Of a stretch of 5,986 bases of DNA, positions 1-5,682 are shown in pieces. The DNA lies in NCBI GenBank assembly GCA_024643945.1, contig JAHELX010000399.1:1-5986 (forward strand), read 5' to 3'. The first letter of the stretch is position 1. Every line of letters begins with the position of its first letter. A program made the translations under genes and the position numbers. The stretch is from Anaerolineales bacterium (lineage in GTDB: Bacteria; Chloroflexota; Anaerolineae; 4572-78; NAK82). The notes under the pieces are model-generated. The model was not told the origin of the DNA. It saw only the letters and a list, made by a program, of their open reading frames with translations, and searched no databases.

Positions 1-26
1 CGCGCGTGCGGATTTACAAAGCATGA
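1..26 (+). CDS. C-terminal tail of an upstream gene, possibly a molybdopterin oxidoreductase catalytic subunit (partial)
   Basis: In the frame starting at base 3 the sequence reads R-V-R-I-Y-K-A and then TGA at 24-26. The beta-strand-like ending 'VRIYKA' is the kind of C-terminus seen in molybdopterin-dinucleotide-binding domains of the DMSO reductase family. The next two genes encode the FeS and NrfD partners of such an enzyme, which in PsrABC-like operons follow the catalytic gene. Only seven residues are visible, so the identity rests almost wholly on context. The other two forward frames run on into the heptamer repeats and give no plausible protein end. Confidence 0.4.
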
Positions 27-27
27 G

Positions 28-48
28 ACGTCAAACGTCAAACGTCAA
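28..48 (+). repeat. Tandem heptamer ACGTCAA x3
   Basis: Three exact copies of ACGTCAA lie at 28-34, 35-41 and 42-48, followed by a degenerate ACGTAAT. The array starts one base after the probable stop codon of the upstream gene (24-26). It is non-coding and precedes a second, different heptamer array at 67-94 in the same intergenic gap. Confidence 0.85.
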
Positions 49-66
49 ACGTAATGATTTACACTT

Positions 67-94
67 TACGCAATACGCAATACGCAGTACGCAA
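67..94 (+). repeat. Tandem heptamer TACGCAR x4
   Basis: Four contiguous 7-bp units are seen: TACGCAA (67-73), TACGCAA (74-80), TACGCAG (81-87) and TACGCAA (88-94). The same unit and the same A/G variation at the last base recur in the next intergenic gap (862-903), and in reverse orientation at 823-843. The array ends about 23 bp before the GGAGG ribosome binding site (117-121) of the FeS gene, so the translation signal is left intact. Confidence 0.9.
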
Positions 95-128
95 TACTTA
101 ACCCCGTAATTGTTTTGGAGGTTCGACT

Positions 129-815
129 ATGCCTCGTTGGGGAATGGTGATTGATCTAGACAAATGTTGCGCTTGCCAGAGCTGTACAGCAGCCTGTCGC
201 ATGGAAAACAACACTCCGATCGCCGGGCCGGCGCAGACGGCCTTTGGCCGGGCGATCTTGTGGAACGAAGTGCTGCCCTTTTTAGAAGGGGAATACCCTG
301 AGGTGACGGTGACTCTCATCCCGCGCCCCTGTCAGATGTGCGACAACCCGCCTTGTATCAAGGTTTGCCCCGTAAAGGCGACCTACAAGACCAAGGAGGG
401 CATCGTACTCGTGGACTGGGATCGCTGCATCGGCTGCCGGACTTGTACCGTGGCATGTCCATACCAGGTGCGTTATTTCAACTGGTACAAGCCAGAGTGG
501 CCAGAAGAACTCAAGGCACACCTCAACCCGGACCCTGAGGTCGCCCCACGCCCTAAAGGAGTCGTGGAGAAGTGCACTTTCTGCATTCAGCGACTGAATA
601 GGGCCACTCAGAAAGCCGAGGCCGAAGGGCAGCCCTTCAACGTTACCGACTACGTCCCGGCCTGTGTGCAGACCTGCACAGCTCACGCCCGCTACTTCGG
701 CGACTTGGATGACCCGAACAGCCTGGTATCGCAATTAGCGGCGAGCCCGCGCGCTTTCCGTTTGTTGGAAGAGTTAGGAACACAGCCAAAGGTTCATTAC
801 CTGAAGCAAGGCTAA
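129..815 (+). CDS. Four-cluster 4Fe-4S electron-transfer subunit (PsrB/DmsB/NrfC family)
   Basis: This 228-residue protein is the electron-wire subunit of a complex iron-sulfur molybdoenzyme, passing electrons between a membrane NrfD-type subunit and a molybdopterin catalytic subunit. Four cysteine groups are visible: C13/C16/C19/C23; C68/C71/C76/C80 followed by Pro; C100/C103/C106/C110 followed by Pro; and C149/C152 with C179/C183. This spacing, including the CxxCxxxxCxxxCP second group and the long insertion inside the fourth, is the classic DMSO-reductase-family beta-subunit pattern for four [4Fe-4S] clusters, and the length is normal. No signal peptide is seen, so it is either cytoplasmic or carried out by a Tat-bearing partner. 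The ATG start is backed by GGAGG at 117-121, seven bases upstream. The NrfD gene follows after 115 bp. The family is certain; which subgroup (polysulfide, tetrathionate, alternative complex III or other) cannot be told from this subunit. Confidence 0.95.
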   Translation: MPRWGMVIDLDKCCACQSCTAACRMENNTPIAGPAQTAFGRAILWNEVLPFLEGEYPEVTVTLIPRPCQMCDNPPCIKVCPVKATYKTKEGIVLVDWDRCIGCRTCTVACPYQVRYFNWYKPEWPEELKAHLNPDPEVAPRPKGVVEKCTFCIQRLNRATQKAEAEGQPFNVTDYVPACVQTCTAHARYFGDLDDPNSLVSQLAASPRAFRLLEELGTQPKVHYLKQG

Positions 816-818
816 TAA

Positions 819-907
819 AGTACTGCGTACTGCGTATTGCGTACTGCATCACGCAGCACGGTACGCAATATGCAATACGCAGTACGCAATACGCAGTACG
901 CAATACG
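819..907. repeat. Inverted array of TACGCAR heptamers forming a long hairpin inside the operon
   Basis: The left arm holds three reversed units (CTGCGTA 823-829, CTGCGTA 830-836, TTGCGTA 837-843). The right arm holds six forward units at 862-903 (TACGCAA, TATGCAA, TACGCAG, TACGCAA, TACGCAG, TACGCAA). Bases 821-847 are the reverse complement of 879-905 at 26 of 27 positions. In another register, 821-844 pairs with 861-884 at 22 of 24 positions around a 16-base loop, with a perfect 10-bp inner stem (835-844/861-870). No T run follows, so it is not a standard intrinsic terminator. It could be an mRNA processing or stability element, an attenuator, or a remnant of a small mobile repeat. It starts four bases after the FeS stop codon and ends before the GGAGG of the next gene. 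Confidence 0.9.
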
Positions 908-930
908 AGATATGGACGGAGGCTGGAGCA

Positions 931-2289
931 GTGGACAAACCGTATCGTGAATCGGAACTTGAACGCGCTGTCCTTGAACCATTACGCCATACCAGTATGC
1001 AATTCTGGTTGGTGATTATCGCTTTAGGTGTACTCATTCTGGTGGGTACTGCCTTGTTGGTGCGCCAATGGTGGCTGGGGCTGGGTGTCACCGGGATGAG
1101 CCGACCCATCTATTGGGGGGTCTATATCATCAACTTCGTCTTCTTTGTCGGCATCAGCCACGCTGGCGTTTTGATCTCAGCCATCTTGCGTGTTACCCAG
1201 GCTGAGTGGCGCCGACCCATCACGCGCATCGCCGAAGCTATCGGCCTATTCGCTTTGATCCTGGGTGCTCTTCAGATCTTGATTGACCTGGGGCGCCCCG
1301 AGCGCATCGTCTTTCCTCTTTTCTTTGGGCGTTACGAGTCGCCCATGTTATGGGACATCACCTGCCTTACCGTTTATTCGCTTAGCTGTGCGGTATACCT
1401 GTACCTGCCCATGCTCCCCGACCTGGCATACCTGCGTGACCATATGCAAAATGTGCCACCCTGGCGACACAAGCTCTATACCATGATCTCACTCGGCTGG
1501 CATGGAAGCCACGAGCAATTTAGGCGGCTGGAGCGAGCCATTGGTTGGATGGCGGTCTTGATCATCCCCATCGCCATTGCGGTCCACACCGTCGTCTCGT
1601 GGATCTTCGGCTCGACCATGTTGCCCGTATGGCACAGTCCGCTCCTGGCACCTTATTTTGTCGTCGGCGCTATCCTGGCTGGCATTGCTGTTTTGTGCGT
1701 ACTCATGACCATTTTCCGCAGAGTATGGCACCTGGAGAACTGGATCGGCGCAAAGCAATACAACTACCTGGGTATCTTATTGTTAGTGATGAGTGCTTTT
1801 TGGGGGTACTTTAGCCTGAACGATTTTATGACCACTGGCTACGGTTCTCTGGTCCGCGAGGCCAATGTCCTACAAGCCAAACTCTTCGGCGAGTACACCA
1901 CTATATTTTATGCCATGGTGTTCTGCAATCTTCTCCTGCCGTTTGCCATTCTGCTGTGGCGCAAAGGACGCACACCAACCGGCACCTTCCTGGCTTCCCT
2001 GGCTATTATCGCCGGCATATGGATGGACCGCTTTACTATTGTCACTCCGACCCTCGCCAGGCCTTCGCTCGGCTATGAACGGGTGACCTATACTCTGAGC
2101 ATTACCGAGATCGGCATCTCTGTCGGTTCGGTGGCCCTCTTTGCCATGCTTTTCGTTCTTTTCTTCAAACTCGTCCCGGCAATTTCTGTCTGGGAGGTGG
2201 AGAAGGGCGAACAGGTCGAGCTGGTAAGGCGTAGGCCCGAGAGGCTGATGGGCAAGGAAGAGATGGAACACGCGTTGCCGGCCAAATAG
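931..2289 (+). CDS. NrfD/PsrC-family integral membrane subunit, ActC-like (ten helices)
   Basis: This 452-residue polytopic protein is the membrane anchor and quinone-interacting subunit that couples quinol/quinone chemistry to the FeS protein encoded just upstream. I count about ten hydrophobic helices, near residues 23-45, 60-86, 98-118, 140-162, 204-226, 238-262, 279-298, 318-343, 352-372 and 391-414. Helix 2 carries FFVGISHAGVLISAIL, followed by a WRRPITRIAEAIGLFA stretch and LGRPER. These closely recall ActC of alternative complex III and the QrcD/DsrP-type ten-helix NrfD proteins, rather than the shorter eight-helix PsrC. WMDRFTIV near 365 matches the late-helix ActC signature. The cytoplasmic-looking tail (from about 416) is charged. 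The start is GTG, supported by ACGGAGG at 916-922 eight bases upstream; the nearby ATG at 912 is in another frame. The family call is firm; the quinone site and any proton translocation are inferred from relatives. Confidence 0.93.
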   Translation: MDKPYRESELERAVLEPLRHTSMQFWLVIIALGVLILVGTALLVRQWWLGLGVTGMSRPIYWGVYIINFVFFVGISHAGVLISAILRVTQAEWRRPITRIAEAIGLFALILGALQILIDLGRPERIVFPLFFGRYESPMLWDITCLTVYSLSCAVYLYLPMLPDLAYLRDHMQNVPPWRHKLYTMISLGWHGSHEQFRRLERAIGWMAVLIIPIAIAVHTVVSWIFGSTMLPVWHSPLLAPYFVVGAILAGIAVLCVLMTIFRRVWHLENWIGAKQYNYLGILLLVMSAFWGYFSLNDFMTTGYGSLVREANVLQAKLFGEYTTIFYAMVFCNLLLPFAILLWRKGRTPTGTFLASLAIIAGIWMDRFTIVTPTLARPSLGYERVTYTLSITEIGISVGSVALFAMLFVLFFKLVPAISVWEVEKGEQVELVRRRPERLMGKEEMEHALPAK

Positions 2290-2323
2290 GCGGCGACGCC
2301 ACACATTACCTTGAGGATTAGTC

Positions 2324-2488
2324 ATGGGTTACTGGATTATTAATACGGCTGGAATTGGCGCGATCATTGTCGGGATCATAGGTACCTCAGTGTTCGCTGC
2401 CTACGTGCTCTTATTACGCTGGGTCGTGACGGCTCCATCGGGTAATCCACAAGAAGAAGTAACAAAAGCAGGGGATGAAGAAACATGA
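2324..2488 (+). CDS. 54-residue single-helix membrane protein, translationally coupled to the next gene
   Basis: A short frame starts MGYWIINTAG, has one hydrophobic helix at about residues 10-35 rich in Ile/Gly/Val/Leu, then R32-W33 and a polar, acidic C-terminal tail ending DEET. It has its own ribosome binding site, GAGGA at 2313-2317, six bases before the ATG. It lies 34 bp after the NrfD stop. Its TGA (2486-2488) overlaps the ATG of the next gene (2485-2487) as ATGA, a layout typical of translational coupling. I do not recognise a named family. By size and place it resembles small accessory subunits of respiratory complexes, such as CcoQ in cbb3 oxidases, in style but not in demonstrable homology. 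It probably helps assemble or stabilise the NrfD-cytochrome contact. That it is a gene is well supported; its role is inference. Confidence 0.8.
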   Translation: MGYWIINTAGIGAIIVGIIGTSVFAAYVLLLRWVVTAPSGNPQEEVTKAGDEET

Positions 2489-4659
2489 GATCAACCTTGA
2501 ACTTGCTTTTTGTCGTATGCCTGGTTCTATTCGTCCTGCTCTTGGCACTGACGGCGCTGGCCAATGCCCCGTCCGCCAATTTACAGCCTGGTGAGGTGAG
2601 CCAGATCGTTGATAAGCTTGGCTCGCAAGGGCCCCCAGCCGTGGTGCGTGCCCCCGGCGCCGCTTCAGTCTATCCCGGCAACTATTGTGTGGCATGTCAT
2701 GTGCCGGGCGATGAGCAACTGGCAGCGGTGATGACATGGAGGGGGGGTATTCAGCGCGAGAGCATCGATCTATGTCCCGCCGCCATCCAGTTGCACCAGA
2801 ATATTTATTACACCGAACGGCTGCTTCTGGGCATTGAGCGCGCCCGGACAAACCTTCCCCAATCGCCCGATATAGTCGACACCGATGCCCAGGTCGCTGC
2901 TGCCCGCCAGACCTATAGCCGCCTGCTGGACGCTCCAGTTACCAGCCTGACTGCCTTCTCAACCGAGGCATTACAAATCCGTTATGGGCTAGGTAAGAGT
3001 TTCTACCGGCTAAACCAGGTGAGAGATAGTCTCCAAAAACGCCGCGCCTTGCTGGCGGGGGTCCTGGCGACCTTGGTCTTATTCATTTCGCTACTCTGGG
3101 GCTGGCGTAACGTCGCCAGATTTGGCATTAAAGCAATCGGGCCCTTATGCCCGCGCGTCAGGCCATCTCTTTTGCTTCTCCTGATTTTTGTCCTGTTTGC
3201 ACTACCCATTTTCCGAACAGTGTCGCAGGAAGTGGCCACTGTTAGCCAGGAGCAACAGGCGCGCCAGAACGCCGTGGACACAGCCGGACAGGTAGCTAAT
3301 GCTGCCAGCCAGGCGCTGGCCCGCTCCTGGATGTTGGGCCGCATCGGCGCTTCTTGGTACACGACCAACGCTCAGCAGGCTGAAATTGCCTTGACCACTG
3401 CCTTGTCCGCCGCCGATGAGGCGCAGAGCAACGACTTTGCGATGTGGGGAGAAGCCCAGGCTGCGCAGGAGGGCACCGTTGGATCGCAGGCCGACCAGGG
3501 GAAAGCCAGACTGATGGCCAACCGCCTCAGTGCCATCAACTCACGCGCCTGGAACTTACGGCTGATCGCAGCCGCATGGGCTAGCCTGGATCAGGCGCGC
3601 ACAGAGAAAATCTTGCAACAAGCTCTGTCCATCGCTCACAGCAATAACAGTGATATCTTCCGCGACCTGGACACGCGGGCTATCGCCGTCACCTGGGCTG
3701 CCTTTGACCCTGCTAAAGCGCTGGCTGTTGCGGACCAGGTTCAGGATGCAAGCCTGCGCGCCTGGGCGTTTTGGGAGATCGCCGATATTACCGGCGACGA
3801 CAAAGCCTGTGACCAGGCGATTGCGGCCGCCCGTCAGGTGGCTGACCCGGTGGCGCGGTCCCGTAGTCTGCGCGAGATAGCTGTCCGTTCAGGCCGGCGG
3901 GCTCTCTTCCGGGAAGCACTGTCTGCGCTCGATGGGGTTCAGGGTGCGCCTCTAGCCTACGCCTTGAGCGACCTGGCCGCTGCCTCCGGTGATGCCGCCC
4001 TTGTTGACAGGATTGATTCGGCCTATCCCGACGCTCGCACTGCAGCCTTGTATCGCCTGGGTCAGTTCGAGCCAGCCTGGGCTAGCACTCGCGAAATCTC
4101 TGACCCGTTTGATCGGGCACACGCCCAGGCAGCTATCGCCGCCGCCTGGGGCAATGCCGATGCTGCTCGCAAGATTGCTGACCCCACTCTGCGCGACCGG
4201 GCCCTGAAGGATGTAGCCGTGATGACCAAAGATGTGACGTTGGCACAAAGCATTGAGTCCCCCTATTACAGGGTTCAGGCCCTGACCAATCTGGATCAGT
4301 ATAAGGCCGCGATTGATGCGGCCGACAAATTGAGTGATACTTACCCCTTGAGAGCGCTGGCCATCGCCTTGGCCAGGCCTGACCCGAAGGCCGCATTGGC
4401 CTTGGTGGACAAAATGAACAAAGAAACAGACAAAGCCGTGGCATTGCGCGCGATTGCCGCCGCTACTGAAGATCCAGATACGTTCAACAAGGCCTTGGCT
4501 ATGGCGCTGGCTGCTCGCGTGCATGGCGACCCATTAGCCCCCGCAGAAATGTCGCTGGCCTTGGCTCAGACTATCCATGCACAGAACAAAGCCGAGGCTG
4601 AGTCTGCCTTTAAGCAGGCGTTCGAAGCCGCGCAAAGCATAATGACCAAGTATCCTTGA
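2485..4659 (+). CDS. Membrane-anchored monoheme c-type cytochrome domain fused to a long helical-repeat domain
   Basis: This protein has 724 residues. An N-terminal hydrophobic stretch (5-26) ends in A-L-A, a possible signal-peptidase site. A CVACH heme c attachment motif follows at 68-72. H104 and M83 are candidate distal ligands, but which if either serves is unknown. A helix-rich segment (about 95-185) leads to two membrane helices at about 188-207 and 227-243. The loop between them carries several Arg/Lys, so by the positive-inside rule the loop is cytoplasmic and both the heme domain and residues 245-724 lie outside the membrane. After a Gln/Ala-rich possible coiled coil (about 245-280) comes an array of some 12-14 degenerate two-helix repeats of about 25-36 residues, with a loose R-A-x-A-L-x-x-I-A ... 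D-x-x-x-A-x-x-x-A-x-x-I-x-D-P pattern, resembling TPR/HEAT-like solenoids. It overlaps the upstream mini-gene by ATGA and has AGGGGA at 2470-2475. It is likely a periplasm-facing subunit of the NrfD complex, as electron port or docking scaffold. I know no named family with this layout. Confidence 0.85.
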   Translation: MRSTLNLLFVVCLVLFVLLLALTALANAPSANLQPGEVSQIVDKLGSQGPPAVVRAPGAASVYPGNYCVACHVPGDEQLAAVMTWRGGIQRESIDLCPAAIQLHQNIYYTERLLLGIERARTNLPQSPDIVDTDAQVAAARQTYSRLLDAPVTSLTAFSTEALQIRYGLGKSFYRLNQVRDSLQKRRALLAGVLATLVLFISLLWGWRNVARFGIKAIGPLCPRVRPSLLLLLIFVLFALPIFRTVSQEVATVSQEQQARQNAVDTAGQVANAASQALARSWMLGRIGASWYTTNAQQAEIALTTALSAADEAQSNDFAMWGEAQAAQEGTVGSQADQGKARLMANRLSAINSRAWNLRLIAAAWASLDQARTEKILQQALSIAHSNNSDIFRDLDTRAIAVTWAAFDPAKALAVADQVQDASLRAWAFWEIADITGDDKACDQAIAAARQVADPVARSRSLREIAVRSGRRALFREALSALDGVQGAPLAYALSDLAAASGDAALVDRIDSAYPDARTAALYRLGQFEPAWASTREISDPFDRAHAQAAIAAAWGNADAARKIADPTLRDRALKDVAVMTKDVTLAQSIESPYYRVQALTNLDQYKAAIDAADKLSDTYPLRALAIALARPDPKAALALVDKMNKETDKAVALRAIAAATEDPDTFNKALAMALAARVHGDPLAPAEMSLALAQTIHAQNKAEAESAFKQAFEAAQSIMTKYP

Positions 4660-4680
4660 TTTCCAACCCGTTTTGGTCGA

Positions 4681-4693
4681 TGATTGGTAATCA
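4681..4693. promoter_or_regulatory. Small palindrome TGATT-GGT-AATCA between the cytochrome and ferredoxin genes
   Basis: A perfect 5-bp inverted repeat with a 3-base centre sits 23 bases before the ferredoxin ATG. It recalls a TGAT...ATCA half-site pair, as in Fnr/Crp-type operators, but the centre is one base longer than the TTGAT-N4-ATCAA consensus and the outer T/A pair is absent. With only ten paired bases it may be chance. Confidence 0.2.
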
Positions 4694-4716
4694 GAGGCCA
4701 TATTTAGAGGTGAACC

Positions 4717-4917
4717 ATGTACATCGTTAACATCGACACTGACAAATGTGAAGGTTGTGGCGACTGTGTTGAAGTTTGCCCCGTAGAGCTGCTGGAATTA
4801 GTTGAAGAAGATGGCAAGAAATATGCTTCCTTTACTGGCGATGCCAACGACTGCATCGGCTGCATGGCCTGCGAGGAAGAATGCCCTGACGGAGCAATTA
4901 CAGTTACGGAGATATAG
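4717..4917 (+). CDS. Small 2x[4Fe-4S] ferredoxin
   Basis: This 66-residue soluble electron carrier holds two complete cluster motifs: C11/C14/C17/C21 with Pro22, and C46/C49/C52/C56 with Pro57. Both have the CxxCxxCxxxCP spacing of low-potential bacterial-type ferredoxins. The protein is strongly acidic, as expected for a mobile ferredoxin, and has no signal peptide or membrane helix, so it acts in the cytoplasm. GAGGTGA at 4707-4713 supports the ATG. It begins 57 bp after the cytochrome/repeat gene with no clear terminator between, so it is probably cotranscribed and could link the membrane module to cytoplasmic low-potential redox reactions. Small ferredoxins of this kind are widespread, however, and proximity alone does not prove partnership. 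Confidence 0.93.
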   Translation: MYIVNIDTDKCEGCGDCVEVCPVELLELVEEDGKKYASFTGDANDCIGCMACEEECPDGAITVTEI

Positions 4918-4991
4918 CGAGCAGTACAGCTGAGTACCTATCCAATAATATAATGCTTGTGCATTGTGTCACTTTGCGATGTCTTGATCCA

Positions 4992-5020
4992 TTGTCATTC
5001 TGTGCATTTTATGCTACCAT
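4992..5020 (+). promoter_or_regulatory. Candidate sigma-70-type promoter upstream of the SRPBCC gene
   Basis: TTGTCA (4992-4997) and TACCAT (5015-5020) are 17 bases apart, inside the locally AT-rich 164-bp spacer between the ferredoxin and the SRPBCC gene. A stronger-looking TATAAT (4949-4954) has no good -35 partner. The gap is the first place in the window where a new transcription unit is likely to begin, but the promoter rests on two loosely matching hexamers. Confidence 0.25.
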
Positions 5021-5081
5021 TAAGTCGAATAATGTGCTCAAGTTCCTGCCGGAGGTTTATTGAGTCTGGTGGAGGTGTGAT

Positions 5082-5677
5082 ATGCGTACGGCAAAAGTCG
5101 TAGAGTCGATAGATATTGAAGCGCCGTGCGACGAGGTGTTTGACATCATAGCTACCTGCGGCCGCCGCTTCCAATTGAGTCCTCTTTGGGGGGGGCAGAG
5201 GTCCAGGACATAGATCCCGATTTCCCCCAAGAGGGCAGTCGCTATCGGGTAAAGTTGTTAGTCGAGAGCAAAGAGTCTGAGTACGACACCATTGTGACTT
5301 CTCTTATCCCCAACCTGAAATTCGCGTACCGTCTGACAGCCAGACGCAAAACACACACAACCTGGACGTTCCAGGACGTGGAAAAGGGAACACGCCTCAT
5401 CTACCACGAAGAATTCCTGGTAGATGAGGCTGGAGATGATCCCTTCGTCCAATCAGTACGCCAGGTTGTGCGTGATTGGCTCGACAACATTAAGCGTTAC
5501 GCCGAGTTGCGCGGTGGCCGGGGCCGACGCTTAGTCAGGTGGCTGGCCGATCGTTACCTTCTTCGCTTGAACCCCGAGCAGCGGCGTGCCATTATTATGG
5601 TCCTTGCGCTGCAAGCGCTGACTTTAATCTCGTTTGTGACCCTTGGTATCGGGTTTGCAGTCGCGAGTCTACTATAG
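5082..5677 (+). CDS. SRPBCC (START/Bet v1-like) family protein with C-terminal membrane anchor; frame broken at a G8 run
   Basis: The gene starts at ATG 5082, with GGAGGT at 5071-5076 five bases upstream, and reads MRTAKVVESIDIEAP, the usual first strand of a SRPBCC 'coenzyme Q-binding/polyketide cyclase' domain. This frame hits TAG (5208-5210) soon after the run of eight G at 5188-5195. The rest of the domain continues in the -1 frame up to 5677. Restoring one G gives LSPLWGGAEVQDID without a break and a 198-residue product. It would have the ligand-cavity domain at about 5-142, a basic linker (GRGRR, 146-150) and a hydrophobic anchor at about 170-197. Relatives bind small hydrophobic ligands or regulate; the function here is unknown. 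The break could be a base-calling error in the homopolymer, slipped-strand phase variation, ribosomal frameshifting or early decay. A TTG at 5186 could start a shortened product, but it has no good ribosome site and would lose the first strand. Confidence 0.75.
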
Positions 5678-5682
5678 CTTGG

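Noticed and set aside
282..734. 150-residue minus-strand open frame opposite the FeS gene
   Set aside because: The sense frame holds all four cysteine clusters; no independent ribosome site or family signal supports the antisense one.
28..903. Short repeats resembling a CRISPR-like array
   Set aside because: Units are 7 bp and contiguous, without unique spacers, and the two clusters are split by a complete FeS gene.
821..905. Hairpin as an intrinsic terminator after the FeS gene
   Set aside because: No T run follows on either side of the stem in the sense direction, and the gene after it belongs to the same complex, so termination would be counterproductive.
1870..2325. 151-residue minus-strand open frame opposite the NrfD gene
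   Set aside because: The sense strand encodes clear membrane helices; the antisense product is a charged, motif-free shadow.
2741..2747. G7 run in the cytochrome gene as a second frameshift site
   Set aside because: The frame stays intact across it, and the sequence on both sides reads as one continuous protein through to the membrane helices.
3952..4524. 190-residue minus-strand open frame opposite the repeat-cytochrome gene
   Set aside because: It lies wholly inside a well-supported plus-strand gene, has low-complexity Gly/Gln content and no recognisable motif; it mirrors the Ala/Asp-rich sense codons.
4949..4954. TATAAT as a -10 box
   Set aside because: No acceptable -35 hexamer lies 16-18 bases upstream, and the region is AT-rich enough to produce it by chance.
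5060..5080. Six-codon TTG-started leader frame with its own GGAGG (5051-5055) before the SRPBCC gene
   Set aside because: The second GGAGGT at 5071-5076 is correctly spaced for the real ATG. The mini-frame has no regulatory codon pattern and is likely chance.
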